Source: Alginatibacterium sediminis
GTDB lineage: Bacteria; Pseudomonadota; Gammaproteobacteria; Enterobacterales; Celerinatantimonadaceae
Assembly (NCBI RefSeq): GCF_003610775.1
Contig: NZ_RAQO01000004.1
Coordinates: 993,755-1,057,754 of the forward strand
Direction of reading: 5' to 3'
Length of the DNA stretch: 64,000 nt
The notes beneath the pieces are model-generated. The model made no database searches. It had not been told where the DNA came from and saw only the letters and a list, made by a program, of their open reading frames with translations. Positions 26,800 through 36,110 of the stretch are shown here, piece by piece. Numbering within the stretch: position 1 is the first letter of the stretch; the number at the start of each line of letters is the position of its first letter. A program made the position numbers and the translations under genes.

Positions 26800-27780
26800 A
26801 TGCCAACATCAACAACAGTTTTACCCATTCACAGTAGCCTTCCAAAAGCATCTCAAATTGCTTTTGGTTGCATGGGTTTGGGAGGCTCGTGGGATAATAG
26901 CCCGATAGATAATGGCCTCATTAATCACGCGGAAGCGGCAGTGCATAGCGCGGTAGAAAATGGTATTAACTTTTTTGACCACGCCGATATTTATACCATG
27001 GGTAAAGCTGAGTTGTGCTTTGGTGAAGTACTAAAGCGGCAGCCGCAATTACGCTCAAATATCTACATTCAGTCAAAGTGTGGGATCCGTTTCGAAGATG
27101 CGACCGCGCCTGGCCGCTATGATTTTTCTGCGCAATGGCTGGAAACAAGTGTAGATGGCATATTGCAGCGTCTTGGGATTGAGTATTTGGACGTGCTGGC
27201 ACTGCACCGCCCTGATCCATTGATGGAACTCGATGAGCTTGCCACGACTCTTAGGGCGCTCAAAGCTGCTGGTAAGTACAATCATTTAGGTGTGTCAAAT
27301 ATGAACGCGCATCAAATACAGTATTTGCAATCAGCACTAGACATGCCTCTGATTGTCAATCAAGTAGAGCTCAGTTTGGTGCGGCGGGAGCACTTCGAAT
27401 TTGGGGTTGCACCATGTATTGACCCGCAAATTGATGCAAGCTTTGCGGGTACGCTGCAACACTGTCAAACTAAGGGCATACAACTACAAAGCTGGGGGAG
27501 CTTAGCCCAGGGATTGTATTGTGGGCGCGGAGACAATAGCGAACACGCCAATATACGCGAAACTTCGCAACTCGTGGCAACACTCGCTGGTGAATATCAA
27601 GTGACTAAAGAAGCCATCGTCCTTGCTTGGCTTCTGCGTCACAGTGCAAATATCCAAGCAATTATCGGTACCGCCAACCCGGATCGTATTAAAGCGTGCG
27701 CTCAAGCAACTCAGGTAAAACTAAGTCGCGAACACTGGTATCAACTCTTGGTCAGTGCCCGTGGCCAAGCACTTCCATAA
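26800..27780 (+). CDS. Aldo/keto reductase
   Basis: The start at 26800 follows TTTAGGAATACGC. The 326-residue protein has NFFDHADIYTMGKAELCFGEVL, QSKCGIRF, LDVLALHRPDPL and HLGVSNMNAHQI, matching the YdhF-like branch of the aldo/keto reductase family. The catalytic tyrosine is in DIYTMG. It reduces a carbonyl with NADPH in the cytosol. Substrate is unknown. It is divergent from a LysR regulator that probably controls it. Confidence 0.9.
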   Translation: MPTSTTVLPIHSSLPKASQIAFGCMGLGGSWDNSPIDNGLINHAEAAVHSAVENGINFFDHADIYTMGKAELCFGEVLKRQPQLRSNIYIQSKCGIRFEDATAPGRYDFSAQWLETSVDGILQRLGIEYLDVLALHRPDPLMELDELATTLRALKAAGKYNHLGVSNMNAHQIQYLQSALDMPLIVNQVELSLVRREHFEFGVAPCIDPQIDASFAGTLQHCQTKGIQLQSWGSLAQGLYCGRGDNSEHANIRETSQLVATLAGEYQVTKEAIVLAWLLRHSANIQAIIGTANPDRIKACAQATQVKLSREHWYQLLVSARGQALP

Positions 27781-27799
27781 ACCCAAGACTTACATTGCA

Positions 27800-29779
27800 C
27801 TAAATCACCAGTCGATAGGGTTGTTCTGTCGACGCGGTGTTAGCAACCATCGGATTTAGGGTAACAATACCATCGCAGTCGTCACGACAGACTTGATTGC
27901 GACCTTGGTGTTTAGCCTGATACAACAAGCTATCAACACGTTGGAAAGCATCGGCATTAGTCGTTGGCGAATAGAAGGTCGATAAGCCAGCGCTAAAACT
28001 ATAACTTAGTGGTAAATGGTTGGTTTTCGATATATCACGATACAAGCGTTGAATAAGTATTTCCGCTTGCTCAGCAGTTGTTTGCGGTAGAATGAGCACA
28101 AACTCCTCTCCTCCGTAGCGAGCGACAAAATCACTATCGCGTTTATTGTCTTGCAGACAAGCGGAGAAATGACGCAACACCTCATCTCCGACATCGTGAC
28201 CATATTTATCGTTAACTTGTTTAAAGAAATCAAGGTCAATGAGTAATAGGCTAAAGTACATGTTGGGGTGGCGCTGAGCTTTAGCCATCGCTCGACTCAG
28301 TTCATCTTGATAGGCGCGATAGTTTGATAGTCCCGTTAACTCGTCACGGTAACTCATTTGCGTTAGTTTAGTTTCGAGTAGCTTGCGCTGACTAATATCT
28401 TCCATCGAAAACACTAATCCCATCACTGACCCGTTGTTTTTACTGACCCGATTAATTTTAAGTTGAACCCAATGTGCCGTATCTCCTTCGCTTGTTAACT
28501 CAATATCTTTTACTACATTTTGCCAATCTCTGCATGCACCCGCATAATTATTCGCTAGTTGCGGGTGACCAATTGCTTTCGATAGCTCTTGTAGGGTCTT
28601 GGGTTGAGGACTCAAAGCATCTAGTTCGACTAGAAGTTGGGTTAAGGCTGCGTTTTTGAAAATCAGCTTGCCATTCACATCTAAAATTGCGGTTGACGAA
28701 AGATTAGCTAATGATGCCTTAAAAAAACTTTGGTCTCGCGCAGCGTTATATCGAATCAAATATATAGACCAAATTAATAAACTAACCAGCATTATCAGTA
28801 AGAAATGAGGTGCACTTACGCTATCAATACTACTGAACACAGTTGGGGTCGCTAATTCAGTCGGAATAGCAAAGCTAGTTTTTAGCCAAATCTCGCTTGG
28901 ATTGGACTGGTCAAAATTCAGTTGTATGTGTCGATAGCTTTCTAGCAAGTTATCGCTCTGCCGAGAGAACGCCTCGTTGTTTTGAATATGCTGCCACAAC
29001 GCCGGAGATTGCTCGCGAACATTATCAGCAGACATTTGGCCCTTAGCACTGCTAAACAAGCGATGATTCAATTCGCTATAAACATAATCACCCTGTGGAT
29101 TTATCACTTCAACTTGGGTCATCGCCCCATCAATGACAATGCTTTTTATCGTCGCGTACAAAGCGTCAGTGTCTAAGCTGACAACAAGATACCCTCGTTT
29201 ACTACCATCAATGAAAACGGGTGAGATTAGTCGCATCGCTTGTTGTGAAAGCGGTAAGTCGTGAGCCTTAGCTTGCTCATCGGTAAAACTATAAAAACCA
29301 ACTTGACCTTCAGTCAGCTTATGGGCAAGTTCCAAGTATTCAGCTCGGATTGGATTTTGATTTTGCCCTGCTGCAATGGCAGTGGTTGATTGATTCTGCA
29401 CATCGTAATTTATTTGGAGATGACTACCTCCAGTCAAACTATAGTAGCGAATTTTGGTTAATGATTGCTTTAGTTGCATCGTACGTGCAATACCTGCTTC
29501 GGCTTTTTTTCGTGATTCTGCGCTCGGTTGCAAGATAAAACCCTCTAACATATCACTGACACTTAGCAGTCGCGTGATGATGCGTAAGGAGCGCATTTTT
29601 TCATGTAAGGAGGATTCAAAATCGCCGAGATCAAGCTCCATCATCGATTGCTGACTGGTGAGACTTTCTAATGATTTTTGTTGCTGTAACCAGTGTGCAC
29701 CTGCAATGTAGCTGACGCAAACGACGACAAATATAATCAACAGTTTAGATAGTTTGTTTGATTCCAACACCAGCCCCAA
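27800..29779 (-). CDS. Membrane-bound diguanylate cyclase with extracytoplasmic sensor and PAS domain
   Basis: The 659-residue protein has an N-terminal membrane segment (about residues 12-30), a long periplasmic sensory region and a second membrane segment (about 327-343). A PAS-like domain covers about 355-470 and a GGDEF domain about 480-630. The active motif is GGEEF at 556-560, and RDSD five residues before it is an intact inhibitory site. Together these indicate an active diguanylate cyclase making cyclic di-GMP. The 3' end is 19 bases from the convergent aldo/keto reductase gene. The signal sensed is unknown. Confidence 0.92.
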   Translation of the reverse strand: MGLVLESNKLSKLLIIFVVVCVSYIAGAHWLQQQKSLESLTSQQSMMELDLGDFESSLHEKMRSLRIITRLLSVSDMLEGFILQPSAESRKKAEAGIARTMQLKQSLTKIRYYSLTGGSHLQINYDVQNQSTTAIAAGQNQNPIRAEYLELAHKLTEGQVGFYSFTDEQAKAHDLPLSQQAMRLISPVFIDGSKRGYLVVSLDTDALYATIKSIVIDGAMTQVEVINPQGDYVYSELNHRLFSSAKGQMSADNVREQSPALWQHIQNNEAFSRQSDNLLESYRHIQLNFDQSNPSEIWLKTSFAIPTELATPTVFSSIDSVSAPHFLLIMLVSLLIWSIYLIRYNAARDQSFFKASLANLSSTAILDVNGKLIFKNAALTQLLVELDALSPQPKTLQELSKAIGHPQLANNYAGACRDWQNVVKDIELTSEGDTAHWVQLKINRVSKNNGSVMGLVFSMEDISQRKLLETKLTQMSYRDELTGLSNYRAYQDELSRAMAKAQRHPNMYFSLLLIDLDFFKQVNDKYGHDVGDEVLRHFSACLQDNKRDSDFVARYGGEEFVLILPQTTAEQAEILIQRLYRDISKTNHLPLSYSFSAGLSTFYSPTTNADAFQRVDSLLYQAKHQGRNQVCRDDCDGIVTLNPMVANTASTEQPYRLVI

Positions 29780-29861
29780 AACTTAATTGCGATGGTGTGT
29801 AGTATACGAAATGAGCAGTTTTGGTTAAGATCCCTGAGGTTAATTCATCTTTAACCTTAGG

Positions 29862-30803
29862 TTAAGCTTCGCTAATGTTAAAGGCCTGCCTAGATGCATT
29901 TCGAAGTTGCTCGAGTAACCACATCTGAGATCCATTTCGCTCACCTTGAGCGTGCCATTGCATGTAAAGATGAACTTGAGGTAGGTTAAAATCCAAGTCC
30001 AACACTTTTAGTGGGCTTGTGGTTTTGTAGTTTCGGATTGACCATTCAGGTAGCAAACCTACCAACTCCGAATGACTTAAAGTTTGCACTAAACTAAATA
30101 GTGAACCGGTGCGATAGCTAATATTTCGTTCAATACCAAAACCTCTAAACAGCATTCGCGCGTAGGGCTCAAATCCTTTGTTATTAAACGCTACATGACG
30201 CTCCGCATTGAACTGTTCCAGCGAAACCGGCCGCTTCATTCGAGGATGGCTTTGAGCACAGACCAATTTGTATTCAGAAAGGCAGACGAGTTCGCTGCGT
30301 ATCGATGGATCGCTACTGGCCTCAATATCAAACATTACATTCGCTTTATGCTGGCGAAGATGCTGTGAAAGCTCTTGATTCATCAATTTACTTTCTTGCC
30401 ACTCGAAACTAACTTTTGGGGCTTCTCGCTGACTTTGAACAATTAACTGCGGCGCTAACACAGATTCAACCATTTTAGGTGCACAAATGACAAACTGCTG
30501 CTCTGATTGACGACAGTCAAAATCAGTCTTTGCCATGAGTTCGCCGCTAAGTCGCTCCAACATTGGACGCACAACATCCGATAGTTCAAGCGCATATACC
30601 GTTGGTTCAATGCCTCGACCGACTCGAATAAATAGGGGATCGTCAAATGCGCTGCGCAAGCGGTCCATATTTTTACTGACACTAGCAACCGAAACATCTA
30701 GCGTTTCTGCTGCTTTCGAATAACTGCTTTTGCGCATGACCGTTTCAAAAACAATCAGTAAATTAAGATTAAAGTCATGAAGAATTTTGGAGTCAATTGG
30801 CAC
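29862..30803 (-). CDS. LysR-family regulator with GTG start
   Basis: The 313-residue protein has a winged helix in SSYSKAAETLDVSVASVSKNMDRL (about residues 25-48) and a LysR effector domain. The start codon is GTG, overlapping the TAG stop of the upstream GNAT gene (TAGTG). The pair is therefore translationally coupled. The opening HDFNLNLLIVFETVM resembles the NodD/LeuO branch. No target gene is obvious in the adjoining sequence. Confidence 0.85.
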   Translation of the reverse strand: MPIDSKILHDFNLNLLIVFETVMRKSSYSKAAETLDVSVASVSKNMDRLRSAFDDPLFIRVGRGIEPTVYALELSDVVRPMLERLSGELMAKTDFDCRQSEQQFVICAPKMVESVLAPQLIVQSQREAPKVSFEWQESKLMNQELSQHLRQHKANVMFDIEASSDPSIRSELVCLSEYKLVCAQSHPRMKRPVSLEQFNAERHVAFNNKGFEPYARMLFRGFGIERNISYRTGSLFSLVQTLSHSELVGLLPEWSIRNYKTTSPLKVLDLDFNLPQVHLYMQWHAQGERNGSQMWLLEQLRNASRQAFNISEA

Positions 30804-31264
30804 TATAGTTTACGCTCCATCGCAAAACTATCTTCGAGGTCTTTATCAAAACAAACACTGCTGGTTTGAACTAAATAAAAGCCTTGTCCTTCAAAAAACG
30901 CTTTAGCATGCTGACTTACGCGCATATGCAGACAATTAATTTTACGATGCTGAGCAACCCCAAGTAGTCGTCTAAGTAGCCGTTTAGCTATGCCATTGTC
31001 ACCAATTTGTAGGCAGAAAAAGTGTTCTATGCTTCCGTCAGGATTTAAATCAGCAAAACCAACAATTTGCCCGTCTAAAGTAGCAACATAAGGTTTTACT
31101 TGAGCTAAGGTTTGTTGCCAACGTTCTGGATGAAACAGTTCGACATTCCATGGTTCTACTTGCAGCGGTTGTTTACTTTTTCCTGAATTTGTATCCATGG
31201 TTTCAAAAAATAAACTCCAAAGCTCTTGCTCGTCCCCATTTTGATATGCGCGAATTCGGATCAT
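30803..31264 (-). CDS. GNAT acetyltransferase coupled to a LysR regulator
   Basis: The 153-residue protein opens IRIRAYQNGDEQELWSLFF and has the acetyl-CoA segment IGDNGIAKRLLRRLLGVAQ followed by AKAFFEGQGFYLVQ. It resembles the YafP-like branch of small acetyltransferases. Its stop codon overlaps the LysR start codon. The substrate is unknown. Confidence 0.82.
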   Translation of the reverse strand: MIRIRAYQNGDEQELWSLFFETMDTNSGKSKQPLQVEPWNVELFHPERWQQTLAQVKPYVATLDGQIVGFADLNPDGSIEHFFCLQIGDNGIAKRLLRRLLGVAQHRKINCLHMRVSQHAKAFFEGQGFYLVQTSSVCFDKDLEDSFAMERKL

Positions 31265-31371
31265 AGTTAATCACTCGTTTTAAAGGCTACGACTACTTTA
31301 GAAAGCATAGACCTTGGGTGCAAGACTTGTTTTAATTCTAAGCTAATTCTTAAAAACGTGAAGAAGCTCAA

Positions 31372-31385
31372 TGTTAACGCTAACA
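31372..31385. promoter_or_regulatory. LacI-type operator, distal site of the GH52 gene
   Basis: TGTTAACGCTAACA is a nearly perfect palindrome with a central CG, the classic LacI-family operator shape. It lies 87 bases upstream of the beta-xylosidase start. Confidence 0.7.
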
Positions 31386-31448
31386 CTTAGTGATTCAATT
31401 ACTAAATAGGCGTTTAAATTAACTACTAATGGTAATTAGACCAATTAA

Positions 31449-31462
31449 TGTTACCGCTAATA
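31449..31462. promoter_or_regulatory. LacI-type operator, proximal site of the GH52 gene
   Basis: TGTTACCGCTAATA matches the distal site at 12 of 14 positions and lies 77 bases from it, centre to centre, ending one base before the ribosome site. Two sites at this spacing could support repression by looping. Confidence 0.6.
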
Positions 31463-31472
31463 TGGAGAAATC

Positions 31473-33551
31473 ATGTCACAGCATTCAAACTACTTCCATG
31501 CCCACCACTCCCCTATGGGGGCTCTTGCAAGTTTTACTTTGGGAGCCCAAGGTGAACAAGGCGGCTTAGGTCTAGAATTAGGCACTCCCTATCCTGGTAA
31601 CGTTCACATTGGTTATCAAGATGATCATGGTACGATTCATCAGCTGCCTTTCTTTAAAGGCGCTTGTAGTCAAAGCGAACGCTATGTTCAAGATGCTGGA
31701 GCTAATAGCAGCCAAGAACATATTCTAGAGCTGAGTCAGCGTGAACTTAAATGGTCAAGTGATCGGTTTGTGGCTCAAAATCTAGAGCTTAAAATACTAT
31801 CACCATTCTTTAGTATTCCAGAGCCCGAAATAGCCAATGATGGTGAATTAAAAAACGCATGCCGCCCTGCTGTATACGCGCAACTCACTGTAAATAACCC
31901 CAGCGACCATGAATGGGTCGGTTTTTTTGCTCTTCAGGGAGAGGACTTACGCTGGAATGCAATTCAACAACCAGGACAAATGGTTGGGGTTAGCGCTAAA
32001 GATGAACTAGGACTTGCAAGTAACAGTAACAATGTGAGTAGTTTTAGTCACTTCTCAATCGCAAGTTCTTTATCCGGCCTAGGTGATACTGAGAATTTTG
32101 GTCTTGGTCCCTGCGCTGGTCTCAAATTCACAATTCCTGCCGGCCAAAGTAAAACAATAGATATTGTTTTAGGCGTTTATAAAGAGGGAAATGCAACCTT
32201 CAATCGTAAAATGCAGTATTACTATACCACTCACTTCGCCAATCTAAATTCAGTCTTGATTGATGCCATAGAAAATTTTGACACTGCACTGGCAGTCACT
32301 CGCAGCAAAGATCTCGAGCTTGAGCAAAGCAATTTAAGTCCTGACCAACAGTTTTTGGTTGCCCACGCAACGCATAGTTATTACGGTTCGACTCAATGGT
32401 TAGTTGAAGCTGGTAAGTCGGTATGGGTGGTCAATGAAGGTGAATACCTGATGATGAACACCTTGGATTTAACTGTCGACATGTTATTTTTTGAGCTTAA
32501 GCTAAACCCCTGGACAGTTAAAAACACCTTAGAGCACTTTGTAAATCATTATCGCTACTACGACAAAATATTTTCTCCAGAAGAACCTGAGCAATTACTT
32601 GAAGGAGGCGTAAGCTTCACCCACGACATGGGGGTTAGCAATAATTGGAGTTCAAACGGCGTAAGTTCATATGAAATTTCTGGATTAGATCGCATTTGTT
32701 TTAGCCACATGACCTATGAGCAACTCACAAATTGGGTCCTTTGCTGTGGTGTATATGGTCACAAAACTCAAGATTACAATTTTTTAAAACGTCATCAGGG
32801 AGTACTCAAAGATTGCCTGCAATCTCTTTTGAATCGCGATCATCCAGTAGCAGATAAGCGTAACGGGATCATGAGTTTTGAATCGTCTAGAACCCAAGGT
32901 GGTGGCGAGATAACCACCTACGATTCACTAGATCATAGCCTCGGACAAGCCCGCGCGAACATCTATTTGGCTGGCAAAGCCTGGGCCTCTTACTTGGCCT
33001 TAGAGCAAATTTTTACCAAACTTGGCGATAATATAAGTTCGGTTCAAGCTAAGAACGCAGCTCTAATGTCTAGTGAGCTACTAAGTAACAGTTTTGATGA
33101 AACCTTAGGTTTTATCCCTGCAGTTTTAGAAAATGGAAATCAAAGCGCAATTATTCCGGCCGTTGAAGCCCTTGTGTATCCTTATGAAATGGGCTTATTC
33201 GACGCCGTAGATGAAAAAGGTCCATATGGTGCGTATGTCAGCACCCTAAAACGTCATCTGCAGTCTGTACTCGATTCAGGTATTTGTTTATATCCAGATG
33301 GTGCTTGGAAGCTCAGCTCAACCGCTGATAATTCTTGGGCTAGTAAGATATTTTTGAATCAGTATGTTGCCCGTCAAATATTAGGGCTAGATCTAAGCAA
33401 CAACAGTCAACTGGCTGATAACGCACACGTAAGGTGGCAGCAAATTGGTGCAGCTGCCAGCGCTTGTTGTGACCAGTTTAGCTCGGGTAAGCCTATAGGC
33501 AGCCTCTATTATCCGCGCTGCGTTAGTAACATCTTGTGGATGCAGGAATAA
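31473..33551 (+). CDS. GH52 beta-xylosidase
   Basis: The 692-residue protein matches the glycoside hydrolase family 52 pattern from memory of the Geobacillus enzyme: opening FHAHHSPMGALASFTLG, then WVVNEGEYLMMNTLDLTVD and ITTYDSLDHSLGQAR. The catalytic nucleophile should be Glu322 or Glu324 and the acid/base Asp484 or Asp487. No signal peptide is present, so it acts in the cytosol on imported xylo-oligosaccharides, releasing xylose. GGAGAAATC precedes the ATG. Two LacI-type operators lie upstream, a terminator follows, and a LacI regulator gene is next. Confidence 0.93.
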   Translation: MSQHSNYFHAHHSPMGALASFTLGAQGEQGGLGLELGTPYPGNVHIGYQDDHGTIHQLPFFKGACSQSERYVQDAGANSSQEHILELSQRELKWSSDRFVAQNLELKILSPFFSIPEPEIANDGELKNACRPAVYAQLTVNNPSDHEWVGFFALQGEDLRWNAIQQPGQMVGVSAKDELGLASNSNNVSSFSHFSIASSLSGLGDTENFGLGPCAGLKFTIPAGQSKTIDIVLGVYKEGNATFNRKMQYYYTTHFANLNSVLIDAIENFDTALAVTRSKDLELEQSNLSPDQQFLVAHATHSYYGSTQWLVEAGKSVWVVNEGEYLMMNTLDLTVDMLFFELKLNPWTVKNTLEHFVNHYRYYDKIFSPEEPEQLLEGGVSFTHDMGVSNNWSSNGVSSYEISGLDRICFSHMTYEQLTNWVLCCGVYGHKTQDYNFLKRHQGVLKDCLQSLLNRDHPVADKRNGIMSFESSRTQGGGEITTYDSLDHSLGQARANIYLAGKAWASYLALEQIFTKLGDNISSVQAKNAALMSSELLSNSFDETLGFIPAVLENGNQSAIIPAVEALVYPYEMGLFDAVDEKGPYGAYVSTLKRHLQSVLDSGICLYPDGAWKLSSTADNSWASKIFLNQYVARQILGLDLSNNSQLADNAHVRWQQIGAAASACCDQFSSGKPIGSLYYPRCVSNILWMQE

Positions 33552-33569
33552 CTCTTCGGTAGAATCAGT

Positions 33570-33607
33570 GAGCTGCGGATTTAAGGTCTAAATTCGCGGC
33601 TCTTTTT
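33570..33607 (+). terminator. Terminator after the GH52 gene
   Basis: GAGCTGCG (33570-33577) pairs with CGCGGCTC (33595-33602), one G-U pair, with ATTT/AAAT extending the inner stem. TTTTT follows. It separates the xylosidase from the LacI gene. Confidence 0.75.
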
Positions 33608-33633
33608 AGCATTCAACAGATGAGGGAATTTAC

Positions 33634-34710
33634 TTGAATTCAGGTCATAGCGTTACTTTGAAAGATGTTGCTACTCGGGCGGGAGTTTCACACCAAACCG
33701 TAGCTCGCGTTGTTAACAATGCAGGGAAAGTAGCCGCTGAAACTCGAGTTAAAGTAGAAAAAGCGATCGCTGAGCTTAACTATGTACCCAATCGTTTAGC
33801 ACAACAGCTAGCGGGTAAAAAGATACTAAGTATTGGCTTTGCTTCCATTGATATTTCCTTACATACTATATCGGCGATCATGGCCGGCATTAAAGACCAA
33901 GCACAGCAGCATGGCTATAGTCTAGCCGTATCGGTAATGGACGGAACCGATCACCAAAGCTGCGTGCGCGCTGTTAACGAGTTGGTCGAACAGCGGGTAG
34001 ACGGTATTATCATCAATTCTTTAGCTACCCACATGAGCACAGAGGAATTTAAACAGCTAAACTTGTCAATCCCGTGTGTATTCTTAGATGCAGATCCCAA
34101 CCTTAATGCCAGTCAGATTAATCATGATCAAAGCCAAGGCGCGTACTTAGCTGCAAAGCACCTATTAGATTTGGGTCATAGAGATATCGCAATTATAAAT
34201 GGGCCTGATCAAATCCGTGTTTGTGAGCTTCGTTTACATGGTTGGAGACAAGCGCTAACCGAAGCGAATATTGAACCAACAATGGTTCTCAACGGTGCTT
34301 GGGATGCTCAAAGCGGGTATGACTGCGCGTCACGTTTGTTATCTCAAGGGAACTCACTAAGCGCAATATTGGTTGGCAACGACCAAATGAGTCTTGGTGT
34401 ACTGCGTGCTATATCAGACCGAGGGCTGCAAGTACCGCACGATATCTCGGTAGTCGGTTTTGATAATCAAGATGACTGTGCTTTTTACCACCCTCCTTTA
34501 ACAACGATTACTCAAGATTCTGGTGAACTGGGTCGGCAAAGCGTTCGCTTATTGCTTAATCAAATCAGCGAACCAAGCTTAGATCAACATCAAAAGCTTG
34601 CCAACAGTATTGTGGTTCGAGGCTCCACCAAAGCCTTGGGTGAAGAAAATGGTAACAAACAGTTGATCGAAAGCTTAATGCGTCAGCTTAATTTGGCCTT
34701 ACAACGTTAA
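33634..34710 (+). CDS. LacI-family regulator of the xylan genes
   Basis: The 358-residue protein starts with TTG at 33634, supported by GAGGGAATTTAC. It opens VTLKDVATRAGVSHQTVARVVNN, the LacI helix-turn-helix with hinge YVPNRLAQQLAG, followed by a sugar-binding domain. It sits directly behind the GH52 gene. The TGTTAnCGnTAACA sites at GH52 and at the GH10/ABC importer are its likely targets, with xylose or xylo-oligosaccharide as inducer. This is inference from location. Confidence 0.85.
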   Translation: MNSGHSVTLKDVATRAGVSHQTVARVVNNAGKVAAETRVKVEKAIAELNYVPNRLAQQLAGKKILSIGFASIDISLHTISAIMAGIKDQAQQHGYSLAVSVMDGTDHQSCVRAVNELVEQRVDGIIINSLATHMSTEEFKQLNLSIPCVFLDADPNLNASQINHDQSQGAYLAAKHLLDLGHRDIAIINGPDQIRVCELRLHGWRQALTEANIEPTMVLNGAWDAQSGYDCASRLLSQGNSLSAILVGNDQMSLGVLRAISDRGLQVPHDISVVGFDNQDDCAFYHPPLTTITQDSGELGRQSVRLLLNQISEPSLDQHQKLANSIVVRGSTKALGEENGNKQLIESLMRQLNLALQR

Positions 34711-34827
34711 ATCGTTTGGTATAAACCTAAATTGATAGCAACAGCGTTTGTCGGCTGCGCGCTATGATCTTTATGGCTTGTTACGCCGTTAGTAATCGAA
34801 AGCAATCCGATAACAACAAGGCTAACC

Positions 34828-35580
34828 TTGCGATCTGTACAAGCATTTCATCGTCAACAACACGTAAAACATTATGTAGTTGTTGGGGGCAGCAGCACCA
34901 TAGCCCAAGCAATTATCAGTGAATTAATTGAGCAAGACTCTTCGATAAAAGTCATCGTAATATCGCGCTCAAGTTGTCCCGATAAATTAAACATAGCTCA
35001 AGTTCACTGGACCCAATCCCAATACGATGAACAATCTCTTAGCCAGTGGATAAAGGATTACCGCGACCAAAACATCGTCGGCGTATTCATTTGTAATGGT
35101 CAGTTGCAATCGACAACCAAGCGTGCCGAAAAATCATTAAGCGAGTTTAATTGTGATAGTTTTTTGCAAAGCATGACAATTAATTGTGCTATTCCTCTAC
35201 TTGCGCTACAACAGGTCATTCTACAAATTTCTCCCCAACAAAGGACCACAATCGTGGTGTTCAACGCTAGAGTGGGCAGTATTTCCGATAATAACTTAGG
35301 TGGCTGGTATAGCTATCGAGCAGCCAAGGCGGCGCTGAACATGGCCTTAAAAACTGCAGCGATTGAATTTGCTAGAACCCATAAACATCTAAGCTTAATT
35401 AGTTTTCATCCCGGAACTATCGACTCTCCTCTGAGTCGTCCTTATCAAAGCCGACTAAAGAAGGGTCAATTACGCTTGGCCAGTGATCTTGCAAAACAAT
35501 TGTTGTTAATCGTGAAACTAAGTCCAGCCAATGGTGAGCTCAGTTTTATCGATTGGCGCGGGGATACCATTGGATGGTGA
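34828..35580 (+). CDS. Short-chain dehydrogenase/reductase
   Basis: The 250-residue protein begins with TTG, preceded by AAGGCTAACC. It has VVVGGSSTIAQAIISEL as nucleotide-binding segment and YSYRAAKAALNMALK with the catalytic Tyr and Lys. FHPGTIDSPLS follows, as in C-factor/CsgA-like members. The first glycine-rich motif is GGSSTIA rather than the classic GxxxGxG. The substrate is unknown. Nearness to the xylosidase gene alone is not enough to make it a xylose dehydrogenase. Confidence 0.82.
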   Translation: MRSVQAFHRQQHVKHYVVVGGSSTIAQAIISELIEQDSSIKVIVISRSSCPDKLNIAQVHWTQSQYDEQSLSQWIKDYRDQNIVGVFICNGQLQSTTKRAEKSLSEFNCDSFLQSMTINCAIPLLALQQVILQISPQQRTTIVVFNARVGSISDNNLGGWYSYRAAKAALNMALKTAAIEFARTHKHLSLISFHPGTIDSPLSRPYQSRLKKGQLRLASDLAKQLLLIVKLSPANGELSFIDWRGDTIGW

Positions 35581-35633
35581 GCAAACCCAATGGATTCCAA
35601 ATTTAGCGGTCTCAACTAGACGAGCGTCAGTGA

Positions 35634-36074
35634 TTACCATTTTTTATACGGTAAAAACTTGCCGTCAAAGGTAACTTTTACCCTATCTCCTTTTGGGTCT
35701 TCAACTTTGTCGATTGCCATTGTGAAATCAATTGCGCTCATGATGCCATCGCCAAACTTTTCATGGATGATGGCTTTCATGGGATAGCCATAAACCTGCA
35801 TAATTTCGTAAAAGCGATAAATCAAGGGATCGGTAGGTACACTTGGGCCAAGACCCTTAGATTGGCTTTGGCACAATGACGGGAACAAGTCCAAGCTCAA
35901 CCCCAATACGCCCAAGACATGCTTAGCTTCGGTTTCATTGGCACTGGCCTGGCCGTAGCAAAGCGCAGCTATCCAAATCTCATCTCGCCCAATAGCTTCT
36001 CCAATTTGAGCGAAACTGAGTTTGCTGCGATATTTCGCATCTAGTAGCTTTTGGCTAATTTCATTGATGGTCAT
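35634..36074 (-). CDS. cynS: Cyanate hydratase (cyanase)
   Basis: The 146-residue protein has the cyanase N-terminal helical domain and the catalytic core [35 protein letters not shown], shown here by its ends. The active-site residues Arg87, Glu90 and Ser113 correspond to Arg96, Glu99 and Ser122 in E. coli. It converts cyanate and bicarbonate to ammonia and carbon dioxide. It lies 36 bases after the PP2C-kinase gene on the same strand, in an apparent operon with the FNT transporter, suggesting a nitrogen-source function. Confidence 0.95.
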   Translation of the reverse strand: MTINEISQKLLDAKYRSKLSFAQIGEAIGRDEIWIAALCYGQASANETEAKHVLGVLGLSLDLFPSLCQSQSKGLGPSVPTDPLIYRFYEIMQVYGYPMKAIIHEKFGDGIMSAIDFTMAIDKVEDPKGDRVKVTFDGKFLPYKKW

Positions 36075-36110
36075 TCCGATATCCTTATCTAAGTTTAAAA
36101 AAAAATTAGT

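Noticed and set aside
34828-35580. Xylose dehydrogenase role for the SDR gene
   Set aside because: The protein resembles C-factor-like SDRs, has no xylose-specific signal, and has no LacI-type operator of its own; proximity to the xylosidase is not enough.
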